From a virus, in IMG/VR virus record IMGVR_UViG_3300010354_002644, positions 1 through 23,500 of that record: a stretch of DNA of 23,500 nucleotides; one strand, written 5' to 3'. Shown one piece after another: positions 14,138-23,054 of this stretch. The position numbers and the translations under genes are program-made. Under the pieces are notes generated by a model. The model worked only from the letters and a program-made list of their open reading frames with translations, ran no database searches and was not told the DNA's origin. The stretch's first letter is position 1. Each line of letters opens with the position of its first letter.

Positions 14138-17100
14138 ATGGCATCAGGACTGCAATCATATACCGCTACTTTCAGTGGAGACTTTACCTCATTCATTGCA
14201 GGTAAAGTAATTAATGCAGCTAAAAATGCGAAGCAAGAAAAAGAAAATCAAAAGAAAGCAGAGGAACTGGGGATAGAAGTTCCAGCAGAAGAGAAGAAAG
14301 GATTATTTAAACGAGCATTAGGGTATGAATTTGGTGGCAGAAGATTTGATAGAAATGTTGGACCATTTTTAAAGAATAAATCCAGTGAAGAAGTAAGTAA
14401 CAAATCAAAGTTTGCCGACCAGTTTTCATACACAAAAGCATTAAAGAAGGGAGGTAAAAATAAACCAGTATCTCCTATCAGTACGACTGGTAGAACCACA
14501 ACAAAAAAAGGACAAGGTAGATTTAATTTTACAAAAGGTTTCGGTCAGATAGCATTAGAACTTGAGTTACTTAATAACAAAGTATCTTCTTTAGTTGCAG
14601 TTGCAAATAAACAACTAGGTGCAACTTATAGAACAAGTGGTGGTCTTGCTGGTATTCAAAAGATATTATTAGAGCAGAATAATATTCAAAAAGAAGCTAG
14701 AGATGATGCTAAGGCGCAACAAGAAGAAGCATCAATGGATGCTACAAAAGATACTTCAGCATCTGATGCATACAAATCTACATTTGACCAGACACCAGGA
14801 TGGAATGACGAAACTGGGCAACCAGAACCTATCGCTCCCGCTGGAGGTGGACCTGCTGTTCCTGAAGGAGAAGATGGAGGTGGTGGAGGACTAGGTAGTA
14901 TCCTTGATATCGCAGATACTGCATTAGATTTAGGCAAAACTGTCAAGGGATTGGGAAAACGAGGAGCAGGTAGAGCATTAACTAGAGCTGGCGCTGCAGT
15001 TGGTGGTAAACGAGGCGCTAAAATTGGTAGCAAAGTTGGTGGTTTTGGTTCGAAGTTTTTTGGTAAGGCAGGAAGTAAAGCAGCAGGCAAAGGAATAGCA
15101 AAGGCAGCAGGCAAAGGTATTGCTAAGGGAGTAGGCAAATCATTAGTTAAAAAGATACCAATCATAGGAGCGATTGCTGGTCTAGGATTCGGCATCCAGA
15201 GGGCGATGCAAGGTGACTGGTTGGGCGCTGCAGGCGAGGTAGCATCTGGTGTGGCATCGACAGTCCCAGGAGCAGGAACAGCGGTCTCAGCGGGCATTGA
15301 CGCCGCTCTGATAGGTAAGGACGTTGCTTCTGAAGCATCACAACCACAGGCAGAGGGTGGTGTGATGCCTTTATCCAGTGCAGTAAGTAAAAACATTCTT
15401 CCATCATTGATACCTGGCATCGGACCTGCTCTTGCTACTGGCATGGCAATGAATGATATGAGTGGTGGAGCAGTTGAGGATGCAGCAAAGATGCCATTCA
15501 AGGCAGTGGGTGGTGCTATGCTTGCTGTTACTTCTGGATTCATTAAGGCACTCGGACCTGTTGCTGGATTAGTTGCTCCAATGATTAAACAGGAGACAGC
15601 TCCACTGGCAAGATTATTAGGTATGCCTTCATCTCTTGTTAAGTTTGGTGGTATTGGTGGTGCTGCGCTGCAGTCATCTTCGGCGGCACAAAAAGAGGGC
15701 ATGAATTTCTTATCTAATTTTATGAACAGTGCTCTGGAAAAATTAGGTTTGAAACCAAAGAAAGAAGAGAAGCAATCCTCTGGCGGTGGTGGAGGTGGAG
15801 GTGGTGGAGGTGGTGCCCCTGCTGATGACTCTGCCGATGCAAGTGAAGGCGGTGGAGGTGGTGGAGCACCTACGCCAGAGCCAGGTAAACGTTTTATGAC
15901 AGCAGATGAGTTTGCTGCTAAAACTATGAAAGAAACTCAGCTCAAAGAAGTTGCTGGTGCTAGAGGTTCGACGCAACTAGTAGCTGATACTGGAAACCTA
16001 TCTCCTGTTAACGATGCTGAAGAAGGTAAAGCAACAAATTATTATCATGATATGTTTGGTCAAGTATATAAGGTAGACCAGAAAGCACAGAAACTTGTTA
16101 GAGTTACACAAAAAGAATTAGAAGCAGGAGTTCCACAAGAGGGAGCAAAAGGATTACTGTTTAGCAACAAACAATTCTTCAGAAAACCAGACAAGAATGT
16201 AGTTGTCGCCAATCTACAGTCAGCACCAATAGATTCCATAGAACTTGGCAGCAAAAAGATAGTTAAACAATCACGCATGGGCAAAGCATTGATGGCACCC
16301 ACTGATGAAGATAAAAAGAAGTTTGGTATTGATTCTATCAAAACTCCATACGGTGCTTCTTCTGCTCCCGCTCCTCAAATTCAAGCAGCATCAGGTGTTA
16401 CTCTTACTTCAAATAGCAATAGAGGAAACGAAAGATTGACTCCAGGCAAAACATTTTCTTTCGGGCAACTTGGACCCCATCATAGTGAAGAGGGAGTGTT
16501 TAGATCATATGGGAAATATAAAGTTGGATATCCTAAAGATTATGGTATTGGAGTTGCTCCAAATTATATGCCATCTGGTCCTGCTAATGGATTAATACCA
16601 TCACCTTTGCCAGCAGAAGTTGTGGCTAAAGATCCAACATCTGTTTCTGGTGGATACGGTAACACTGTAGTTTTAAAAACTTCAAAAGGTTACATGCAAT
16701 TCTCCCACCTTAGTGCTTTTGGTTCATCTATTAAAGTAGGTTCTAGAATATCGGCTGGCACTGTGATAGGTAGACAAGGAAACACAGGAAATTCTGGAGG
16801 AGAACATCTTCACATGAATGCCACAAAGGCAGGGCACGAAGCATTTATTAATTATATAACAACTGGTAAACCTATAAGTGGTTCTGCTGCAGAAGCTGAT
16901 AGTGGAGCTGATATGTCAGGAGAAGATTCTGGAACTGAACCACAAGAACCAGTAGATCCAATGCAATCACTTCAACAAACTGTTGCTGCTGCTTTATCAG
17001 GAGTAGCAAAACTAAGAGGATTATCTGAAGGCAAATCGTGGGAAGATGTACAAGCAGAACCAGATAAATCATGGGATGAATGGATGAATCCATCAAATCC

Positions 17101-17368
17101 AAGTGCTACTGCTCCTGCTGGTAAACCATCGACCAATAAACCAGACGTTAAGCCAGGTGCAACATCTCCAGCAGCAACAGCACCACCAGCAAAGCCCAGT
17201 CGCCCGCCAGCAGCTGCTCCATCGGCAGTTTCTGCTGCTCCATCATCATTTGTTCCACTTCCAATGGCAAGTGCAACTCCTGGCGGTGCTGGTTCTTTCC
17301 ACGTCAGAGCAACTGACATTGGAACAGCAGAAAGTTTAAGACCACAATTAGCATCTTACATAGGATAA
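14138..17368 (+). CDS. Giant tape-measure-like structural protein with M23 peptidase-like domain
   Basis: A 1076-residue paralogue of the preceding gene. It shares the EEASMDAT block (196-203) and the MPFKAVGGAMLAVTSGFIKALGPVAGL segment (452-478). Other parts are Ala/Gly/Lys repeats (309-340), a hydrophobic Gly-rich hairpin IPIIGAIAGLGFGIQRAMQGDWLGAAGEVASGVASTVPG (340-378) that could enter a membrane, poly-Gly linkers (549-559, 571-576), and an M23/LytM-like domain (about 800-905). That domain has the QFSHLS strand, GxxIGRQGNTGNSGGEHLHM and ligands H857, H890 and H892. The usual first motif HxGxD reads D801-Y-G-I-G805, so two zinc ligands look lost. The C-terminus is Pro/Ala/Ser-rich. Probably a tail-hub protein that meets the cell wall; enzymatic activity is uncertain. 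Confidence 0.7.
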   Translation: MASGLQSYTATFSGDFTSFIAGKVINAAKNAKQEKENQKKAEELGIEVPAEEKKGLFKRALGYEFGGRRFDRNVGPFLKNKSSEEVSNKSKFADQFSYTKALKKGGKNKPVSPISTTGRTTTKKGQGRFNFTKGFGQIALELELLNNKVSSLVAVANKQLGATYRTSGGLAGIQKILLEQNNIQKEARDDAKAQQEEASMDATKDTSASDAYKSTFDQTPGWNDETGQPEPIAPAGGGPAVPEGEDGGGGGLGSILDIADTALDLGKTVKGLGKRGAGRALTRAGAAVGGKRGAKIGSKVGGFGSKFFGKAGSKAAGKGIAKAAGKGIAKGVGKSLVKKIPIIGAIAGLGFGIQRAMQGDWLGAAGEVASGVASTVPGAGTAVSAGIDAALIGKDVASEASQPQAEGGVMPLSSAVSKNILPSLIPGIGPALATGMAMNDMSGGAVEDAAKMPFKAVGGAMLAVTSGFIKALGPVAGLVAPMIKQETAPLARLLGMPSSLVKFGGIGGAALQSSSAAQKEGMNFLSNFMNSALEKLGLKPKKEEKQSSGGGGGGGGGGGAPADDSADASEGGGGGGAPTPEPGKRFMTADEFAAKTMKETQLKEVAGARGSTQLVADTGNLSPVNDAEEGKATNYYHDMFGQVYKVDQKAQKLVRVTQKELEAGVPQEGAKGLLFSNKQFFRKPDKNVVVANLQSAPIDSIELGSKKIVKQSRMGKALMAPTDEDKKKFGIDSIKTPYGASSAPAPQIQAASGVTLTSNSNRGNERLTPGKTFSFGQLGPHHSEEGVFRSYGKYKVGYPKDYGIGVAPNYMPSGPANGLIPSPLPAEVVAKDPTSVSGGYGNTVVLKTSKGYMQFSHLSAFGSSIKVGSRISAGTVIGRQGNTGNSGGEHLHMNATKAGHEAFINYITTGKPISGSAAEADSGADMSGEDSGTEPQEPVDPMQSLQQTVAAALSGVAKLRGLSEGKSWEDVQAEPDKSWDEWMNPSNPSATAPAGKPSTNKPDVKPGATSPAATAPPAKPSRPPAAAPSAVSAAPSSFVPLPMASATPGGAGSFHVRATDIGTAESLRPQLASYIG
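14723..14746 (+). repeat. 24-bp exact repeat, copy 2
   Basis: The second copy of the block encoding EEASMDAT, identical in all 24 bases to 11648-11671. It sits at the same relative place, between a helical N-terminal region and a Gly-rich segment, in the paralogous giant gene. Confidence 0.85.
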
Positions 17369-17372
17369 ACAA

Positions 17373-18800
17373 GTGTCAGTACTCAATTATAATCTAGAAG
17401 CAATAGAACTCTACAGTGTAGATAATAAAAAACTAGTCATCAATGATTTGATGGTGGAGCTTAGCATCTATGAGAGTATCTTATCTCCTTTCATGACAGC
17501 ATCTTTAATTCTTGCTGACTCTGGTAAAAATATTATTGGCACGTTACCTATACAAGGAAATGAAAAGGTGGTAATTAAAATATCCACACAGGCAGCGCCT
17601 GATAAAAAATTTGAATATAATTTTGTAGTATTTTCTGTGAACAATAGATTTACTAGTGGAAAAATTCAGATGTATGAATTGAAACTTATAACACAGGAGG
17701 GATTGGCAAACGAAGCATTGAGAATAGGCAAAAAACTAGAAGGATATGGTCATGAGATTGTTAATGATATAATGAAAAATATTATTAAAACTGACAAGAA
17801 GATAGTTGCTGATGACAATTGTAAATTTAAGATGAAATTTATTCCAGCAAATAAAAGACCATTTGATTTGATATATTCTATGGCACCTAAATGTATTTCA
17901 TCTAAAGCAAATCCATCAGCAGAAGAAGGCAAAGGTAATCCAGTTTCTGCTTCTGCATCTAGTACACCAAGCACTGCTAGTGCAACTGCTGGAAAGATGA
18001 AAGGAACTGCAGGATATCTTTTCTTTGAAACTTATGATGGATATATTTTTAGATCTATAGATAAATTATGCTGCGATGGTTCTAGCGATCCTAATTTTGG
18101 TGGCGTACCACCTAAAGCTACGTTAGAGTTTGCAGTTGCTGCAGATGATAAGAGTACACCAGAAAGTAATGCATTAAAGATATTAGAATATACATTCGAT
18201 AACGAACTTGATATCATGAAACGAATGCGTATGGGAACATATTCTAGTTTGGTTGTGTTTTTTAATCCAAGCACAGGATACTATGAAGAGTATGTCTATT
18301 CTTTATCGAATACATATGATAGTATGGTTCACATGGGGTCTGCAGATAAACTACCAAAAGGTCAGAAAGAATTATCTGGTTATCCAACTAGAATCATGAC
18401 ACAATTTGTTGATCACGAAACATTTTATAATGATACTGGCACTGCTTCTCCAGAAAAGAAGGATAAGGGGACAAATCCAACACAATATCCAGATTGGAAA
18501 AAGTTCTTCACTGCTCAATCTATAGGAAGAATGTCATTAATGACAAATCAGGTGTTAAATATAACTATACCATGTAATTTAACTTTGAGAGCAGGTGATA
18601 AGATTGAAGCGTTGTTACCAAATGCTAGTCAAGAAGAGGATAGAAAGACACAAAAATATGATGAGGAACACAGTGGTGTGTATTTAATACAGGATATTTG
18701 TTATCAGTTTAGAAGAACAGATGGTAGTAAATCTTATACTAGTATGAAAGTTGTACGCGATTCCTATGGTATGAAAGACAAACCAAGTAAGGTAAAATAA
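17373..18800 (+). CDS. gp27: gp27-like baseplate hub protein
   Basis: A 475-residue hub protein comparable to T4 gp27, the trimeric torus that carries the gp5 spike. The N-terminal domain has LVINDLMVELSIYESILSPFMTASLILADSGKNI and then IPIQGNEKVVIKIST-like strands, the usual tube-like hub start. The final part, LNITIPCNLTLRAGDKIEALLPN...SGVYLIQDICYQFRRTDGS, matches the last hub domain of gp27-type proteins (strand, GD.I.., YLI..I.H.F). A Ser/Ala/Thr-rich loop lies near residues 185-210. The start codon is GTG with AGGA 7 bases upstream. Position before the gp5-like gene supports the call, although overall similarity to T4 gp27 is too low to be sure by eye. Confidence 0.65.
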   Translation: MSVLNYNLEAIELYSVDNKKLVINDLMVELSIYESILSPFMTASLILADSGKNIIGTLPIQGNEKVVIKISTQAAPDKKFEYNFVVFSVNNRFTSGKIQMYELKLITQEGLANEALRIGKKLEGYGHEIVNDIMKNIIKTDKKIVADDNCKFKMKFIPANKRPFDLIYSMAPKCISSKANPSAEEGKGNPVSASASSTPSTASATAGKMKGTAGYLFFETYDGYIFRSIDKLCCDGSSDPNFGGVPPKATLEFAVAADDKSTPESNALKILEYTFDNELDIMKRMRMGTYSSLVVFFNPSTGYYEEYVYSLSNTYDSMVHMGSADKLPKGQKELSGYPTRIMTQFVDHETFYNDTGTASPEKKDKGTNPTQYPDWKKFFTAQSIGRMSLMTNQVLNITIPCNLTLRAGDKIEALLPNASQEEDRKTQKYDEEHSGVYLIQDICYQFRRTDGSKSYTSMKVVRDSYGMKDKPSKVK

Positions 18801-18801
18801 A

Positions 18802-19014
18802 ATGGAAAACATTCATCAACACATCGAACACGATAGAAAAATTGTAGGTGATGCACAGACATCTCCACAACAAAGAAGACATGCAAAAGAAGAATTGGAA
18901 TCTCTAGAGAGATATCATGCTAGACATCCAGAGGATGAGCATGACCCATCTGCTTTAGAATTATATTGTGATGATAATCCAAACGCTTTAGAATGTAGAA
19001 TTTACGAAGATTGA
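18802..19014 (+). CDS. CP12-like small protein in the baseplate module
   Basis: A 70-residue protein whose last part, YCDDNPNALECRIYED (55-70), is the C-terminal CP12 motif. C56 and C65 have the CX8C spacing of the redox-active loop that lets CP12 bind GAPDH and phosphoribulokinase, switching off the Calvin cycle. The N-terminal half is helical, His/Glu/Arg-rich and carries no second Cys pair and no clear AWD..EEL core, so it resembles C-terminal-only CP12 variants. cp12 is a known auxiliary metabolic gene in cyanophages, but here the gene lies between the gp27-like and gp5-like genes, one base from each. It could be a virion-linked or injected CP12, or a structural protein that borrowed the motif. 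Confidence 0.72.
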   Translation: MENIHQHIEHDRKIVGDAQTSPQQRRHAKEELESLERYHARHPEDEHDPSALELYCDDNPNALECRIYED

Positions 19015-19015
19015 T

Positions 19016-21865
19016 ATGTTATCAGAATTTACTTTACCGACTAACTTTGCTGGGCGCGACGGGTTCTATTGGTGGATAGGGCAGATAGAATCTGACGATA
19101 AAGGATTAAAGCAAGCAAATAGATTTAAGGTGAGAATTGTAGGTCATCACTTACGAGATTGTAATGCGGTAAAGACAGAGGATTTACCATGGGCTCAGGC
19201 GATGTTGCCTGTTACTACTCCATACTCCACAGGAAATAGTTCTGGTGCTACTGCTAACTTTAAGCAGGGCGATTGGGTTGTAGGATTTTTCTTGGATGGG
19301 CATGAAGGGCAGCAACCTATTATCATGGGTTCTATTGGTGCAGTTCCAAATGCTACTAACGACAAACCAAAACAAGATCCAAATCCTGGAGAAACATGTA
19401 AAGCATTTACTACATTCACTAGAAAAGATTTTAATCCTGCAGCAGATCAACCAGGAAAAACAGAAGCACAAGATAAAAACAAAAACCAGGCAGGAGTTCC
19501 ACCTGCAGCTGGAGGAAATGCAACTGCACCAAATACATTACTTGCTCTGCCATGTGATAATTCTGAAGCGAATCCTTTTGGAAATCAATTCTGTGTTACT
19601 TTAGCTGATGCACAATGCAGTGAAGATCCTTCAAGTGCATTCGAAAGAATACTAAGTGAGTTGTTTTTAAATGTGCAAAATTCTAATGGAAGAATTGGTA
19701 GTTATTTAATCAGTAAATACACTGGTCAATTATTTAATTATGTCAATGTTGCTCAAGGTTATATTAATAGAATCTTGGGTGTGTTGGGCAACATAATAGG
19801 ATATCTAAAAGGAGAATTGACAAAATTAATCAGACAAGGGGTTGATGCGGTACTAAAAGCTATCCTAACACCAAAGAATGGTGGACTCAAATCAGTTATT
19901 GAGTTCATGAAAAAACAACTAGAAAAAATTGGTTGTACTTTGGATGGATTACTCGACCGATTAATTTCTTGGTTGACAAATTTAATTATGAATTGGATTA
20001 CTCAAATTATTAATGCTGCTACATGCCAAATCGAAAATTTAGTTGCAGATACAATAAGTCAATTACAGAGTGCATTGAACGAAGCAGTTGCTAGCATACT
20101 AGGTTCTCTTCAATCAATATTGGGTGCTATTGCTGTTCCATTAGATCTGATAGGCAGTGCAATGAAATATGTCATGGATCTATTGGGGATAACATGTACT
20201 GGATTAGGTAAATGTAATAAAAATAAAGAAAGTTGTTCTCAAGCTCCAAAGAAAAAAAATCAAAACAAATTGGATGAAATATTATCCGCTTTAGAAAATG
20301 GACAGGGTGCAGGTAGAGGATATTGTTCTGATGCTTATGAAGAACCAGACACGATACCAACAGATGTTGTATTTGTTGGTGGCGATCCAGTTACCCCAGA
20401 AATACCTGATGGAACAACTACAGGTGGTGCAGGAGAAACAGTTCCATCGTACACTCTTACTGCTGATAGACACGAAGCATCAGAAGGAGATACAATTACT
20501 TATTTAATTTCAACTACAAATATACCTGATGGCACATCATTAAATTATGAATTAGTATTACAGAACGGTAATGTTGCAACTGAACTTGCTGGAGATGCTG
20601 CAAGCGGTACTCTAACAATCAATGCTAACACTGCTACTAGAGTAATTACTGTCATAGATGATACTGTGCAAGAAGCTTCTGATATATTAACATTTAATTT
20701 GTATGATATTGATACTAATATAACAAGTCAAGTAGATGTTACTATTTTGTCATCTGATGTACCAAGTGCTACATTTACTCCAGTTAGTTTGATAACAAAT
20801 AGTATTGTAAATATAAATTTAAGTTCTCTTTCAAAATATACTTCTTCTACTTTTGTTTCATCTCCATCAAACTCTCCTCTTGTACCTAGTTCTTGGTCTT
20901 ATGTTATAAATGGCGGACAAAGTTCGTTTGCAAACATATCATCAAAATCTGGCGCTAAAGTTACTGCAAATATTCAAACTGTTTCTTCAATACTTACTCC
21001 AACTTATGCTGTTAGAGCAGACAGAAGAATTGTTTATGAAGGAGATCAAATAATATTTACAATAACAACAACAAATGTTGCAGATAATACTGTATTAAAT
21101 TACACTATGTTTGGTTCTGGTATACAAAATTCTGACTTTGTATCTAATACAAACATTGGTAGTTTTTATATCTTCAATAATACTGCTACAGTTACAGTAA
21201 ATATTGCTGAAGACAATACCATAGAGGGGATTGAAAATTGCGTATTCGCTGTCGATAATACTGGTGCTCAAATTGATTTCAGTATCATAGGAGTTCCCCC
21301 ATCTAATCCTGTTGTTGTTACGCAACCTGATATAGAAGATCCAGTAGTATGTGAACCAGACGTAGATGAAAATGGAAGCATTTTAAGTATAGATATATGC
21401 TCCAAGGGTACTCAATATAATTATCCACCCAATGTGTTAATAACTGGTACTGGGTTTGGTGCTACTGCTACTGCTGTATTAGATGAAGATGGATACGTCA
21501 CAAAAGTAAATGTGTTAACACCTGGGGTTGGTTATCAACCAAATAGTACTGGTAGAAATTGTATTATTACTGGTTTCAATTTGATACGACCAGGAGTAGG
21601 ATATAGTTCTGCACCAACTGTATATGTAGATGGAGATTCTAGCATAGTCAAAGCAAAAATACAAGATGGAAGAGTTGTCGGTTTTGAAGTTGTAAATAAA
21701 ACAAAAGTTTTTACTTCTTTCCCTGAGGTAGAAATTTTTGGTGATGGATACGGTGCATTAGCAATTCCATTTATTGGTTGCGTTCCAGATGAAGAACTAA
21801 ATACAATCGAAACTCAAACTGTAGCAGAACTTAGCACTAGAGGTTCTTATGTTGATTGCCCATAG
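19016..21865 (+). CDS. gp5: gp5-like hub protein: OB fold, helical insert, two Calx-beta-like domains, no lysozyme
   Basis: A 949-residue protein. Residues 14-112 match the OB domain of T4 gp5: FYWWIGQIESDDKG, NRFKVRIVGHHL, EDLPWAQAMLPVTTPYSTG and VVGFFLDGHEGQQPIIMGSIG. The T4 lysozyme domain that should follow is missing. Instead come a long helical, partly hydrophobic stretch (205-400), a Cys-rich linker (384-437), two Calx-beta-like domains (about 478-578 and 662-760, each with an EGD motif and a TV.I..D...E.......F.......D ending) and C-terminal GVGYxxxxP repeats (787-920) often seen in cyanophage structural proteins. It would sit on the gp27-like trimer. The Calx-beta parts suggest Ca-dependent or surface-binding adhesion. 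The missing spike helix is supplied by the next gene. Confidence 0.75.
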   Translation: MLSEFTLPTNFAGRDGFYWWIGQIESDDKGLKQANRFKVRIVGHHLRDCNAVKTEDLPWAQAMLPVTTPYSTGNSSGATANFKQGDWVVGFFLDGHEGQQPIIMGSIGAVPNATNDKPKQDPNPGETCKAFTTFTRKDFNPAADQPGKTEAQDKNKNQAGVPPAAGGNATAPNTLLALPCDNSEANPFGNQFCVTLADAQCSEDPSSAFERILSELFLNVQNSNGRIGSYLISKYTGQLFNYVNVAQGYINRILGVLGNIIGYLKGELTKLIRQGVDAVLKAILTPKNGGLKSVIEFMKKQLEKIGCTLDGLLDRLISWLTNLIMNWITQIINAATCQIENLVADTISQLQSALNEAVASILGSLQSILGAIAVPLDLIGSAMKYVMDLLGITCTGLGKCNKNKESCSQAPKKKNQNKLDEILSALENGQGAGRGYCSDAYEEPDTIPTDVVFVGGDPVTPEIPDGTTTGGAGETVPSYTLTADRHEASEGDTITYLISTTNIPDGTSLNYELVLQNGNVATELAGDAASGTLTINANTATRVITVIDDTVQEASDILTFNLYDIDTNITSQVDVTILSSDVPSATFTPVSLITNSIVNINLSSLSKYTSSTFVSSPSNSPLVPSSWSYVINGGQSSFANISSKSGAKVTANIQTVSSILTPTYAVRADRRIVYEGDQIIFTITTTNVADNTVLNYTMFGSGIQNSDFVSNTNIGSFYIFNNTATVTVNIAEDNTIEGIENCVFAVDNTGAQIDFSIIGVPPSNPVVVTQPDIEDPVVCEPDVDENGSILSIDICSKGTQYNYPPNVLITGTGFGATATAVLDEDGYVTKVNVLTPGVGYQPNSTGRNCIITGFNLIRPGVGYSSAPTVYVDGDSSIVKAKIQDGRVVGFEVVNKTKVFTSFPEVEIFGDGYGALAIPFIGCVPDEELNTIETQTVAELSTRGSYVDCP

Positions 21866-21875
21866 GAGATAATAA

Positions 21876-23054
21876 ATGGCAGCGTCATCGTCATACAATA
21901 ATGCTCTGAATTTATTTGAAACAAATCAAACAAGCATTGCTAATTCTACTACACCAGCTACTGGTCAGTGTGCTGAAGCATTTACTACTGCACAAAAACC
22001 ATCTAATGTATCTGTAGTAAGACAGAGTGGAATCACTGAAGTAAAAGCAAAAAATGATCAGACAGGAACTATACAATATAGAATTGTATGTGACAATGGA
22101 CCTAACTTTGGTATAGATGAGAGTGGTGCTATAGTATTAGTTAGTGCTAAAACTCCACCAGATAATAATGAATCGGGGCATTTCAAATGGAGATGTGCTG
22201 GCAAAACTATCTGGAAAATAGGGAACGAATTACATATAGAAATAGAAAATAAAGCAAAGCACGAAAACCCACTATCAATTTACATTAATGGTAACGTAAA
22301 TATCAAAGCAGAGGGCGGTAATTTAAATCTTGCTGGAAAAAATATTAGTATTAATGCAGCTGATACTTTAACATTAAATGCTGGCAGAAATGTTCAAATA
22401 AATGCTGGTCAAGGTGGATCATCTAGCACTGTTAAAGCAGTTACAAATGCATTGAATGGTGTTGACGCTGGTACTGCTGGCGGAAAAATAGAATTAAATG
22501 CAGGAGAAGTTGTACAAAAATCTAGTGCAAAAACTAGTAATGTAAATGTTACTTACGAAAATATTTCTTCCGAAAGAGCATTGGAAATGAAAGATCCTAG
22601 AGGAACTTTTAAGATAGGTTCTTTAGGTCATATGGAATTTTCTGTGACAGGTGATTACATAGAAACTGTTTATGGAAAAAAATCAACAAAGATTTTCGGC
22701 AAACCATCGCTGCCAATGCCACATCCTAGTGCTCCATTAGATACTACATGGGATATTCAATTAGGAGCATCTAGTGTATCACCATATGATTTGAAAGTCA
22801 AAGCTTTGAAAGGATCTCTAGACATTCAAACAGTTGCAGGAAAATTTGATCTTAAAACAGCATTAGATGTCACAGTTTTGAGTACAAGTGGAGGACTATT
22901 TAAATTATCTTCATCAAATTCAGGTATCAATGCATATACAAATTTAGTTCTCAGAGCGACTGGTATTGCACAATTTGGTACAGCAAGTGCAAGTTATATG
23001 CAAACAGATTCTAGCGGCACAAAAATGATTGCTCCAGCAATTTTCTTAAACTAA
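21876..23054 (+). CDS. Beta-helix spike protein (gp5 C-terminal-like)
   Basis: A 392-residue protein with short repeating beta-strand units characteristic of the trimeric beta-helix of T4 gp5. Residues 132-178 carry PLSIYINGNVNIKAEGGNLNLAG, KNISINAADTLTLNAGRNVQINAG, and residues 300-392 a second run (LKVKALKGSLDIQTVAGKFDLKTALDVTVLST). Between them are a globular insert and GTFKIGSLGHMEFSVTGDYIETVYGKK, which matches spike-base segments of this family. It probably forms the cell-puncturing needle that in T4 is fused to gp5. The ATG has AGGAG 8 bases upstream and follows the gp5-like stop by 10 bases, so the pair is coordinately made. No PAAR-type tip is visible. Confidence 0.7.
   Translation: MAASSSYNNALNLFETNQTSIANSTTPATGQCAEAFTTAQKPSNVSVVRQSGITEVKAKNDQTGTIQYRIVCDNGPNFGIDESGAIVLVSAKTPPDNNESGHFKWRCAGKTIWKIGNELHIEIENKAKHENPLSIYINGNVNIKAEGGNLNLAGKNISINAADTLTLNAGRNVQINAGQGGSSSTVKAVTNALNGVDAGTAGGKIELNAGEVVQKSSAKTSNVNVTYENISSERALEMKDPRGTFKIGSLGHMEFSVTGDYIETVYGKKSTKIFGKPSLPMPHPSAPLDTTWDIQLGASSVSPYDLKVKALKGSLDIQTVAGKFDLKTALDVTVLSTSGGLFKLSSSNSGINAYTNLVLRATGIAQFGTASASYMQTDSSGTKMIAPAIFLN

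Noticed and set aside
15061-15135. Repeated GCAGGCAAAGG-type units as a possible minisatellite
   Set aside because: The unit is in frame and encodes AAGKGIAK-like repeats. It is better seen as a protein-level Gly/Lys repeat than as a separate DNA element.
14686-15702. Minus-strand open frame of 338 residues opposite the M23-type giant gene
   Set aside because: Pro/Ala-rich translation arises from the Gly/Ala-rich coding strand. No domain or start signal was seen.
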